A stretch of DNA of 9,543 nt from an uncultured Acetatifactor sp. Its GTDB lineage: Bacteria > Bacillota > Clostridia > Lachnospirales > Lachnospiraceae. Shown piece by piece: positions 1-6,216 of this stretch (positions are counted from its first letter, which is position 1; every line of letters starts with the position of its first letter). The position numbers and the translations under genes were made by a program. The notes under the pieces were generated by a model, which was not told where the DNA came from, ran no database searches, and saw only the letters and a program-made list of their open reading frames with translations. The DNA lies in contig CANQSE010000059.1 of assembly GCA_947626405.1 (NCBI GenBank), positions 1-9,543 of the forward strand, written 5' to 3'.

Positions 1-81
1 TTTATAAAGAAGACGGGATCCGCGGACTTCTTGAAAGTTTTTGACGGGTCGGGACGATTTAAACCGGAGGTATTATTGTGA
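1..81 (+). CDS. Possible 3' end of an upstream gene (partial, product unknown)
   Basis: A reading frame is open from the first base of the window and ends at TGA 79-81, giving 26 residues that finish in GRFKPEVLL. Its stop overlaps the GTG start of the next gene as GTGA, a typical translational-coupling arrangement, and the ribosome site of the next gene would lie inside it. Third-position GC looks similar to that of neighbouring genes. The alternative is a second frame from base 3 that ends at TGA 42-44 (last residues DGIRGLLESF), which would leave a 33-nt spacer. The piece is too short to identify a family. If either frame is real, the GH27 gene is a downstream member of an operon, which fits the lack of a visible promoter before it. 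Confidence 0.35.
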   Translation, partial: FIKKTGSADFLKVFDGSGRFKPEVLL

Positions 82-1388
82 GAGACAAAAACAGTTTTGC
101 GCTTACTCCGCCCATGGGGTGGAACAGTTACGATTATTATGATACCACTGTCAACGAGGAGCAGGTGAAGGCAAATGCGGATTACATGGCTGCCAGGCTT
201 AAGGATTACGGATGGCAGTACATTGTTGTTGACATTCAGTGGTACGCCCATGGGGCGGGGACGCAGAGAGACAAATTTCAGTACATTCCCTTCAGCAGGC
301 TTGAGATGGATGAATTTGGCAGGCTGCTTCCGGATCCCGAGAGATTCCCTTCCTCGGCCGGAGGAATGGGCTTCAGGCCGTTAGCGGATTACATACATAA
401 TAAGGGGCTTAAATTCGGTATCCATATTATGCGTGGAATACCCCGCGCGGCAGCGCATGCACATCTTCTGGTAAAGGGTACGGCGGTTACGGCGGCCGAA
501 GTGGCTAATCCGTCTTCAATCTGCGGATGGAATCCCGATATGTACGGCGTCCGTTTCTGTCCGGAGGGTCAAAGCTACTATAACTCCATCCTCGAACTCT
601 ATGCGGAATGGGGAGTAGATTTTATTAAGTGCGACGATATCTGCAATACAAACATGTACGCAAACAACCGTTACAGTGCGCCGCATGAAGTCGAGATGCT
701 TGCAAAGGCGATCCAGGCATGCGGACGGGATATCGTTCTGTCTCTCTCACCGGGACCTGCTCTTATTGAAAAAGCGTGGCATTATGAGACATATGCCAAT
801 ATGTGGCGTATAACCGACGATTTCTGGGATCATTGGGATCTTTTGAAGGATATGTTCCGCCGCTGCGAGCTTTGGCAGAGCCACGTGTCGGAGGGATGTT
901 ATCCGGATTGCGACATGCTGCCGCTTGGATATCTTGGAAAAGGGTTCGGACATGAGAGAGTGACAAATTTTACCGACGAGGAGCAGCACACAATGATGAC
1001 TCTGTGGTGTCTGTTCGGCTCTCCGCTGATGCTGGGAGCGGAGCTGACAAAACTGGACGATAAGACGATGTCCCTGCTCACAAACAGGGCGGTGCTGGAA
1101 ATGCTCACTCCCCGATGCAGGCCCAGGCAGGTTGTGCTGGACGCTTCTAAGGCTGTATGGAAGGCATATAACCCTGAGACGGGAAAGCGTTATGCAGCTT
1201 TGTTTAATCTTGGTGACGAGGAGGCGGAGATTTCCGCAGAGGCCCACGGGATTGACATGAAAGCGGAGGATGAGCTCACGGAGTTATGGACGGGCGCAAA
1301 AAAGAAAATATCCAAAGAAGGTCTGCTTCAGGAAAAGCTGGCGCCTCACGGATGCGCGGTTTACATGGGGCTGTTGCAAAATAATTAA
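78..1388 (+). CDS. GH27 family glycoside hydrolase, alpha-galactosidase-like
   Basis: A 436-residue protein with the clan GH-D fold signature. It has no signal peptide, so it probably acts on imported oligosaccharides in the cytoplasm. The N-terminal motif TPPMGWNSYD (10-19) is typical of GH27. The likely catalytic nucleophile is D186 in the strand DFIKCDD (181-187), matching the KxD motif of the family. The acid/base is D248 in WRITDDFWDHW (243-253), matching RxxxD. A small beta-sandwich-like C-terminal domain (about 345-436) ends the chain; the length is normal for bacterial members. The GTG start at 78 has GGAGG at 66-70, seven bases away. The pocket motif reads VDIQW (51-55) where classical alpha-galactosidases have a DDxW pair, so substrate preference (alpha-galactoside, beta-L-arabinopyranoside or other) is uncertain. 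Family assignment is firm; exact substrate is inferred. Confidence 0.88.
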   Translation: MRDKNSFALTPPMGWNSYDYYDTTVNEEQVKANADYMAARLKDYGWQYIVVDIQWYAHGAGTQRDKFQYIPFSRLEMDEFGRLLPDPERFPSSAGGMGFRPLADYIHNKGLKFGIHIMRGIPRAAAHAHLLVKGTAVTAAEVANPSSICGWNPDMYGVRFCPEGQSYYNSILELYAEWGVDFIKCDDICNTNMYANNRYSAPHEVEMLAKAIQACGRDIVLSLSPGPALIEKAWHYETYANMWRITDDFWDHWDLLKDMFRRCELWQSHVSEGCYPDCDMLPLGYLGKGFGHERVTNFTDEEQHTMMTLWCLFGSPLMLGAELTKLDDKTMSLLTNRAVLEMLTPRCRPRQVVLDASKAVWKAYNPETGKRYAALFNLGDEEAEISAEAHGIDMKAEDELTELWTGAKKKISKEGLLQEKLAPHGCAVYMGLLQNN

Positions 1389-1430
1389 TTTATAGTTATG
1401 GAGCGATGCTCCCTCTCTTTTGTGAACAGC

Positions 1431-1474
1431 AACAGGGACAAAATCTCTTTTTGTAGATTTTGTCCCTGTTTTTT
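1431..1474 (+). terminator. Rho-independent terminator after the GH27 gene
   Basis: A perfect 16-bp stem (1431-1446 with 1455-1470, outer bases AACAGGGACA) with an 8-nt loop, running into six Ts (1469-1474). It closes the GH27 transcription unit 43 nt after the stop. A smaller 5-bp hairpin GGAGC-GAT-GCTCC lies just before it at 1400-1412. Confidence 0.93.
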
Positions 1475-1504
1475 GTGGGAATAAAGTTTGGGCTATGTAA
1501 ATTA

Positions 1505-1534
1505 TTGCATGTGAAACAATGCGAATCATAAAAT
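1505..1534 (+). promoter_or_regulatory. Weak candidate promoter for the XRE regulator pair
   Basis: TTGCAT (1505-1510) and TAAAAT (1529-1534) are separated by 18 nt. The -35 is a poor match and the -10 a good one. GCAT (1507-1510) and ATGC (1519-1522) form a short inverted repeat inside the promoter that could be an operator. The 133 nt between the terminator and the regulator gene hold no better promoter that I could find. Confidence 0.3.
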
Positions 1535-1597
1535 ATACGGTTTCTGTGGCGCGGTAGTTTGTAATAGGTGCAAAATAGGGAATTTTATTGGCTTAAA

Positions 1598-1639
1598 ATG
1601 GGTAAAAATGACAATACCTGACAGAGGTACTTTACCCAT
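1598..1639 (+). promoter_or_regulatory. Nested inverted repeat over the start of the first XRE gene
   Basis: The outer arms ATGGGTAAA (1598-1606) and TTTACCCAT (1631-1639) are perfectly complementary over 9 bp, and the right arm contains the first two bases of the preferred ATG (1638). An inner pair, TACCT (1615-1619) with AGGTA (1625-1629), encloses a GACAG loop. The only plausible Shine-Dalgarno, AGAGG at 1623-1627, lies in the loop and inner stem. As RNA this would hide the ribosome site; as DNA it could be an operator for an HTH protein. Both roles are inference. Confidence 0.5.
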
Positions 1640-2327
1640 GAGCGTATTTTATGAAAACGTGTTGAAAAGACTGATTGAGGAAAGACGGCGTCTTGGCCTG
1701 TCTCAGAGGGAGATGGGGCGGCTGGTTCGCCTTGATCAGAGCAATTACAGCAAGGTTGAAATGGGAAACCGAAGACTGAATTACCATGAGTTAAAACGCC
1801 TGGGCGATTCTCAGGCGGATCTTTATTATATTTTTACGGGAAAAAGATATGACGGCCGATATGGGTTTTTTGCGGCGGAGCTAAACTATGCGCACCTCGT
1901 AGGTCTTTTGAATCTGATGAGGACATTTTCAAATTTCAGGCATGGCGCTGAAGATGCGGATCAGGGCGCAATGCTGTCAGTGAGCGCGGAATTGTCCCGC
2001 CTGTCCGAGTGGGGACAAAGGTCCGGGCGCAGTATCTTTTATTACATAAGGATTTTGCTGGACTGTAACCAAAAGGAGATGGCCGACGGGCTCGGAGTGG
2101 ACGTAAAGAAGCTGCGAAGGCTGGAAAATGGCGGCTGTCTTGCCGACAGCGAATTAATCTGCATAATGTATGAAAATTACCGCGTCTCCCCGTCGCTGGT
2201 ATTGCAGGACAGGAAAAGTCTCGCCGCGGAGACAGGATGCCTGTTGAGCGGAATGGATTTTACCGCGGACGAGGTGGGTACAATTATTGCCCACATTCAG
2301 GGCGAAAAAGAAATCAGGGTAAGCTGA
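1638..2327 (+). CDS. XRE-family transcriptional regulator with two HTH domains
   Basis: A cytoplasmic DNA-binding protein, 229 residues from ATG 1638. An N-terminal helix-turn-helix of the Cro/C1 type spans about residues 5-66, with the second and third helices in LSQREMGRLVRLDQSNYSKVE. A second, more diverged HTH follows at about 132-196 (NQKEMADGLGVDVKKLRRLE). The linker carries no recognisable ligand-binding domain. I chose 1638 because AGAGG stands 10 nt upstream. An in-frame ATG at 1608 would add ten residues (beginning MTIPDRGTLP), but only weak ribosome-binding sequence precedes it. The second XRE gene starts 10 nt downstream, so the two are almost certainly co-transcribed. Target genes are not evident; autoregulation is suggested by the inverted repeat over the start. 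Confidence 0.85.
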   Translation: MSVFYENVLKRLIEERRRLGLSQREMGRLVRLDQSNYSKVEMGNRRLNYHELKRLGDSQADLYYIFTGKRYDGRYGFFAAELNYAHLVGLLNLMRTFSNFRHGAEDADQGAMLSVSAELSRLSEWGQRSGRSIFYYIRILLDCNQKEMADGLGVDVKKLRRLENGGCLADSELICIMYENYRVSPSLVLQDRKSLAAETGCLLSGMDFTADEVGTIIAHIQGEKEIRVS

Positions 2328-2337
2328 GGGGATAAAA

Positions 2338-2667
2338 ATGTCAAATGCACAGATTGGCGGAAGAATACGCACTCTGCGTGAGGAAAAGAAGCTTACTGTT
2401 AAGGAGCTGGCAGCCAGAGCGGGCGTATCGGAAAAATATATATACGAAATCGAAAGAGGAAGGAAAAGCTTTTCGGTTAAAACGTTATGCCGTCTGGCAC
2501 GGGCCCTTTCAACAAGCTGCGATTATATCATGTTCGGAGGAGAGCGCACGGACAGGCCCCCGGAGGAGACCAGAATCCTGCACGTGCTGGACGCCATGGA
2601 CGACGATCGGATACTGAGGATGAGGGAGCTGATTGAGCTGTTTCGTGACGCGGCGGATCTTTTATGA
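2338..2667 (+). CDS. Small XRE-family HTH transcriptional regulator
   Basis: A 109-residue protein with one Cro/C1-type helix-turn-helix at about residues 6-61; the recognition region is GVSEKYIYEIERGRK (29-43). A short charged tail (70-109, ending RILRMRELIELFRDAADLL) is predicted helical and probably dimerises. The ATG at 2338 has GAGGGG (2326-2331) six bases away, overlapping the stop codon of the preceding regulator, which points to translational coupling. No effector domain is present. No terminator hairpin follows; the next clear signal is the citrate synthase promoter 31 nt downstream. The regulated genes are unknown. Immunity-type, stress and metabolic repressors all have this layout, so only the family call is safe. 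Confidence 0.87.
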   Translation: MSNAQIGGRIRTLREEKKLTVKELAARAGVSEKYIYEIERGRKSFSVKTLCRLARALSTSCDYIMFGGERTDRPPEETRILHVLDAMDDDRILRMRELIELFRDAADLL

Positions 2668-2698
2668 GCCGTATATAAAAATTTAATACCTTTTTTTA

Positions 2699-2728
2699 TT
2701 GACACACTCCGCTTAAAGAAGATATGAT
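2699..2728 (+). promoter_or_regulatory. Promoter of the citrate synthase gene
   Basis: TTGACA (2699-2704), 18-nt spacer, TATGAT (2723-2728). The -35 is a perfect sigma-A match and the -10 differs by one base. Transcription would start near 2735, giving a leader of about 120 nt before the TTG start at 2855. Confidence 0.8.
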
Positions 2729-2751
2729 AGAAGCAGGTGATTTCAGACATA

Positions 2752-2771
2752 AGACGGCGCTCGTGCCGTCT
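2752..2771 (+). other. Hairpin in the citrate synthase leader
   Basis: AGACGGC (2752-2758) pairs with GCCGTCT (2765-2771) around a 6-nt loop, about 17 nt into the predicted transcript. It has no T run, so it is not a terminator; it may protect the 5' end or be part of a larger leader fold. I do not recognise a known riboswitch class in 2735-2854. Confidence 0.5.
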
Positions 2772-2854
2772 GTCGTAATTGCAAGTCTCATTCTGTGGGA
2801 TTCTTCCGTTAATATTCAAGGGGCGCAAGGTGATGATAAAGGAGGTATTGTCTA

Positions 2855-4204
2855 TTGAAGAAAAGTGATCAGTATTTAAGCCAATATGCACAGATGTGCA
2901 GAAACGCCGATCAGCTTGATCCGGAGCTGTTCGATAAATACGAGGTACAGAGAGGATTGCGTGACAAGAACGGAAACGGCGTTGTTACGGGGCTTACCAA
3001 TATCTCTAAGATCGAGGCGTTTAAGGAGGTTGACGGGGTTAAGAAACCCTGTGAAGGAAAGCTCTGGTACAGAGGATACGACTGTATAGAGCTGGTAAAG
3101 GGTTTCAGGAAAAAGCGTTTTGGCTTTGAGGAGGTGGCGTATCTCCTTCTATTTGGCGATCTTCCGAACGAGAGTGAGCTCTCGGAGTTTATGGACATTC
3201 TGGCAGCTCACAGGACGCTGCCTACCAATTTTACCCGCGACGTGATTATGAAGGCTCCCAGCAGCGATATTATGAACTCCCTTACCAGGAGCGTGCTGAC
3301 GCTTGCTTCCTATGACAAAGCCTGCAATGATACTTCTATTGAAAATGTGCTGCGTCAGTGCCTGGGACTTATAAGCCTTTTTCCTGTGCTCACGGTTTAC
3401 GGTTATCACGCCTACAATCATTACCAGAATGACGACAGTATGTATATACACAGACCCTCAAAGAAGCTGTCTACGGCGGAAAATCTGCTGATGATGCTAA
3501 GACCCGACAAGAAATATACGGAGCTTGAGGCGAGGGTGCTTGACATTGCCCTGGTCCTTCACATGGAACATGGCGGCGGAAACAATTCCACATTTACAAC
3601 CCGCGTTGTAACATCGTCAGGGTCGGATACATATTCAGTGATTGCGGCCGCGCTTTCTTCACTCAAGGGACCCAAACACGGCGGAGCAAACATCAAGGTT
3701 GTGGAGATGATGCGGGATATCGAGAAGAACGTCTCCGACTGGTCTGACGAGGAGGCAATAAGGGCGTATCTTAAAAAGATCCTGAACCGGGAAGCATTTG
3801 ACGGGAAAGGGTTGATTTACGGAATGGGCCATGCGGTCTATTCGCTCTCCGATCCCAGAGCACAGGTATTTAAAGGCTTTGTGCAGCAGCTTGCGTCTGC
3901 GAAGGGGCGGGAGAAGGATTTTGCCCTGTATTCCATGATCGAGCGTATCGCACCCGAGGTAATATCGGAGAAGGCTCGAATTTACAAAGGTGTCAGTGCA
4001 AATGTGGATTTTTACAGCGGTTTCGTCTACAGCATGCTCGAAATACCGCTTGAGATGTATACGCCAATCTTTGCCATCGCAAGGATCGCCGGGTGGAGCG
4101 CTCACAGGATAGAAGAACTGATTAATATGGACAAAATCATCCGTCCTGCATACAAGAGTGTGATGACTCAGAGACAATACATAGAGATGGAAGACAGAGT
4201 ATGA
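2855..4204 (+). CDS. gltA: Citrate synthase (citrate/2-methylcitrate synthase family)
   Basis: Condenses acetyl-CoA with oxaloacetate to citrate in the cytoplasm, in anaerobes usually to feed 2-oxoglutarate and glutamate synthesis. The 449-residue protein has the full family pattern: EHGGGNNSTF (238-247), the catalytic His in GPKHGGAN (H275), the second His in GMGHAVYS (H326) and the catalytic Asp in ANVDFYSGF (D385). These match H274, H320 and D375 of the pig enzyme. The start is TTG 2855, with AAAGGAGG (2838-2845) nine bases upstream. The length of about 450 residues, longer at the N-terminus than many bacterial enzymes, is typical of the clostridial form. It has its own promoter and terminator and is monocistronic. 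A 2-methylcitrate synthase role cannot be excluded by sequence, but no prp genes are nearby. Confidence 0.93.
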   Translation: MKKSDQYLSQYAQMCRNADQLDPELFDKYEVQRGLRDKNGNGVVTGLTNISKIEAFKEVDGVKKPCEGKLWYRGYDCIELVKGFRKKRFGFEEVAYLLLFGDLPNESELSEFMDILAAHRTLPTNFTRDVIMKAPSSDIMNSLTRSVLTLASYDKACNDTSIENVLRQCLGLISLFPVLTVYGYHAYNHYQNDDSMYIHRPSKKLSTAENLLMMLRPDKKYTELEARVLDIALVLHMEHGGGNNSTFTTRVVTSSGSDTYSVIAAALSSLKGPKHGGANIKVVEMMRDIEKNVSDWSDEEAIRAYLKKILNREAFDGKGLIYGMGHAVYSLSDPRAQVFKGFVQQLASAKGREKDFALYSMIERIAPEVISEKARIYKGVSANVDFYSGFVYSMLEIPLEMYTPIFAIARIAGWSAHRIEELINMDKIIRPAYKSVMTQRQYIEMEDRV

Positions 4205-4221
4205 CAAATATCACGGATTTT

Positions 4222-4251
4222 AAAACGCGGGTGCTTTCGCCCGCGTTTTTT
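4222..4251 (+). terminator. Terminator of citrate synthase, possibly bidirectional
   Basis: AAAACGCGGG (4222-4231) pairs with CCCGCG and the following Ts (4240-4249), extended inward by T-G and G-C pairs around a CTTT loop, then six Ts at 4246-4251. On the other strand the stem is followed by TTTTAAAA, so it may also serve the convergent hydrolase gene that ends at 4329. The remaining bases up to 4328 show nothing else. Confidence 0.9.
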
Positions 4252-4328
4252 ACGGCATATAAAAGCCTTTCCCAAAGCATGCAAATGCCTGCTTCCGGAG
4301 AAGAAGCTTGCAATAATGATGCTTATAT

Positions 4329-4967
4329 TTATCTCTGGCAAAGCGACAGGAAATAGTCCATGACCTTTTTGCCCTCGACAGTGGTGTGTGAGGGGTCGAG
4401 TCGTTCCGGGTGCCACTGTACTCCCAGAATCGGGAGCTCTGCATGAGCCACAGCCTCAATGCAGCCGTCAAGCGGGCAGTGCTGTACGGCCGTCAGGCCG
4501 TCTCCGAGAGTCCTGATGGATTGGTGGTGGGCGCTGTTTATTTTCGCGTCGCGTCCGTATAGCCGAAACAGCCAGGAGTCCTTTTGAATGATGCTGTCAT
4601 GGTACTGATCGCCGTTTTCATAGCGATGTATATATGCCGTGGGCATATCCTGGCACAGGGAGCCTCCAAGCCCTACGTTTATGACCTGCAGTCCCTTGCA
4701 GATCCCAAGGACGGGCATACGGTTTTCGACGCAGTATTCCAGCGACTTAAGCTGCAGAATGTCAAGCTCCGTGTCTATGTTGCGGCTCCCGTGGTTTTTC
4801 TCACCGAAAAAGGCGGGAGTGATATCTCCGCCGCCGGGAAGAAGCATACATTGGCAGCGTGTCAGCTCCTGCGGGTCAACCGTCACCACAGGAGTGTGGC
4901 CGCAGCTTTTTACATATCGGACGTAATTGACGGTGTCGGGCTTTCTGCCCACGATGGCGATCTTCAT
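4329..4967 (-). CDS. Class I glutamine amidotransferase-like hydrolase (peptidase C26, PuuD type)
   Basis: A 212-residue cytoplasmic protein with the flavodoxin-like fold of gamma-glutamyl hydrolases. Visible motifs are the oxyanion-strand LLPGGGDITP (42-51), the nucleophile elbow GICKG with C90, INSAHHQS (143-150), which is characteristic of the gamma-glutamyl-GABA hydrolase branch, and the His-Glu pair in GVQWHPE (H186, E188). The triad is complete. The family hydrolyses gamma-glutamyl amides; the exact substrate is unknown and no putrescine-degradation genes are adjacent. The ATG complement is at 4965-4967, with GAGGT (complement of 4976-4980) eight bases upstream. The gene stands alone, divergent from eda and convergent with citrate synthase. 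A role in recycling gamma-glutamyl peptides is possible. Confidence 0.88.
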   Translation of the reverse strand: MKIAIVGRKPDTVNYVRYVKSCGHTPVVTVDPQELTRCQCMLLPGGGDITPAFFGEKNHGSRNIDTELDILQLKSLEYCVENRMPVLGICKGLQVINVGLGGSLCQDMPTAYIHRYENGDQYHDSIIQKDSWLFRLYGRDAKINSAHHQSIRTLGDGLTAVQHCPLDGCIEAVAHAELPILGVQWHPERLDPSHTTVEGKKVMDYFLSLCQR

Positions 4968-5017
4968 TTCCGCAGACCTCGCAGAGGGTTCTTTTATCAG
5001 TATATGAAGCGGAGAGG

Positions 5018-5046
5018 AATTTAGTACGTGTAATTGAGTACGTCAA
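5018..5046 (-). promoter_or_regulatory. Candidate promoter of the C26 hydrolase gene
   Basis: Read on the minus strand: TTGACG (complement of 5041-5046), 17-nt spacer, TAAATT (complement of 5018-5023). An alternative -10, TATACT, lies at 4999-5004 but has a poor -35. Two direct copies of AGTACGT on the plus strand (5023-5029 and 5037-5043), 14 nt apart, span the spacer and -35 and could be an operator. Confidence 0.55.
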
Positions 5047-5055
5047 AGAAAACCT

Positions 5056-5083
5056 TTGTGTGGGGGGAAAAATGTGGTATAAT
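5056..5083 (+). promoter_or_regulatory. Promoter of the eda-kdgK operon
   Basis: A perfect TATAAT (5078-5083) is preceded by TGG (extended -10). A weak -35, TTGTGT (5056-5061), is 16 nt upstream. Transcription from about 5090 gives a ~113-nt leader with two small hairpins: CGCGGC/GCCGCG (5100-5105 with 5113-5118) and TGTGC/GCACA (5136-5140 with 5147-5151). Neither has a T run. A weak -35 fits an activator-dependent or otherwise regulated catabolic promoter, which is inference. Confidence 0.7.
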
Positions 5084-5202
5084 CTTGTTTATGGAGATAC
5101 GCGGCGAGGGTTGCCGCGCAGGCTTGCGGTCCGGATGTGCAGACGCGCACAATGAAAAGTAAATAGAAAAATGCTGTGAAAAATGGCGGAAATGAGGTAG
5201 AG

Positions 5203-6162
5203 ATGAACGCAGTATTGGAACAGATCAGTAAAATAGGAATTGTGCCAGTGGTAAAGCTAGACAGGGCGGAGGATGCGATCCCGCTGGCAAGGGCGCTTTG
5301 CGCCGGAGGACTCCCCTGCGCGGAGGTGACATTCCGCACGGACGCGGCGGCTGAGGCGATCAGGCTGATGGTATCTCAGTTCCCTGACATGTGTATCGGA
5401 GCGGGTACGGTGCTTAACGCAGGGCAGGTTGACGCCGCAGTGGAAGCGGGAGCAAAGTTTATCGTCAGTCCGGGCTTTAATCCCAATACGGTAAGGTACT
5501 GTCTGGAGAAAAACGTACCGATAACGCCGGGTACGTCGAGCCCGTCGGACATAGAGCAGGCTATAGAACTGGGGCTTGACGTGGTAAAATTTTTCCCTGC
5601 GGAGCAGTCCGGCGGACTTGCCAGAATCAAGGCTATGGCGGCGCCGTATGTAAACATGAAATTTATGCCTACCGGAGGTATCAACGCAAAGAACCTGAAT
5701 AGCTACCTTGACTTTGACAAAGTCATTGCATGCGGCGGCTCATGGATGGTTCCGGCTGAGCTTATAAACAATGGAGAGTGGGACAAGATTGAACAGCTTA
5801 CCAGGGAAGCGGTTCAGACCATGCTGGGATTTGAACTTGCCCATGTGGGAATTAACGCTCAGAATGAGACGGAGGCCAAAAAAGCTGCGGAGCGTTTTTG
5901 TTTCCTGTTTGGCTGGGCGGTTAAGCCGGGCTCAAGCTCAGTATTTTCAGGTACGGCAGTCGAAGTGATGAAGGAACCCTTCAAGGGAACAAACGGTCAT
6001 ATTGCAATACGGACAAACTATATACGGCGGGCGGTCAACTATATGAGTACCGTGCTGGGCGTCGAGTTTGACGAGCCAAAGAGAGACGAAAAGGGTATGT
6101 ATAAGGCTATCTATCTCAAAGAAGAAATCGCAGGGTTTGCTGTCCATCTTGTTCAGCGATAA
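5203..6162 (+). CDS. eda: KDPG/KHG aldolase (Eda) fused to a C-terminal glyoxalase/VOC-like domain
   Basis: Cleaves 2-keto-3-deoxy-6-phosphogluconate to pyruvate and glyceraldehyde-3-phosphate in the cytoplasm. From ATG 5203 the protein has 319 residues. Residues 1-208 are a standard class I Eda: E41 in AEVTFRT, the Schiff-base Lys K129 in VVKFFPAE, and the phosphate-binding region MPTGGI (155-160) and GGSWM (178-182). Usual Eda proteins end there. Here residues 211-319 add two beta-alpha-beta modules of the vicinal-oxygen-chelate fold, beginning LAHVGIN (212-218) and NGHIAIRT (264-271). H214, E254, H266 and H315 fall where VOC metal ligands normally lie. I chose 5203, not the in-frame GTG 5176, because GAGG (5194-5197) precedes it and MNAVLEQI is the usual Eda start. 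kdgK follows 54 nt downstream. The function of the added domain is unknown. Confidence 0.92.
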   Translation: MNAVLEQISKIGIVPVVKLDRAEDAIPLARALCAGGLPCAEVTFRTDAAAEAIRLMVSQFPDMCIGAGTVLNAGQVDAAVEAGAKFIVSPGFNPNTVRYCLEKNVPITPGTSSPSDIEQAIELGLDVVKFFPAEQSGGLARIKAMAAPYVNMKFMPTGGINAKNLNSYLDFDKVIACGGSWMVPAELINNGEWDKIEQLTREAVQTMLGFELAHVGINAQNETEAKKAAERFCFLFGWAVKPGSSSVFSGTAVEVMKEPFKGTNGHIAIRTNYIRRAVNYMSTVLGVEFDEPKRDEKGMYKAIYLKEEIAGFAVHLVQR

Positions 6163-6216
6163 AACAGCTTTGCGGGAAAGCGGACCTTTATCAAAAATTA
6201 AAGGAGAGAGAAGAAA

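Noticed and set aside
747..1247. A 166-codon minus-strand frame
   Set aside because: It is a shadow of the GH27 gene; that gene carries catalytic motifs and normal composition.
3659..4207. A 182-codon minus-strand frame
   Set aside because: It is antisense to the 3' half of citrate synthase, where the catalytic His and Asp lie.
4584..5024. A 146-codon plus-strand frame beginning with hydrophobic residues
   Set aside because: It is antisense to the C26 hydrolase, whose Cys-His-Glu triad is complete; the apparent membrane segment is a by-product of the complementary strand.
5084..5202. eda leader considered as a riboswitch
   Set aside because: It holds only two short unrelated hairpins without a conserved core or terminator; no known class recognised.
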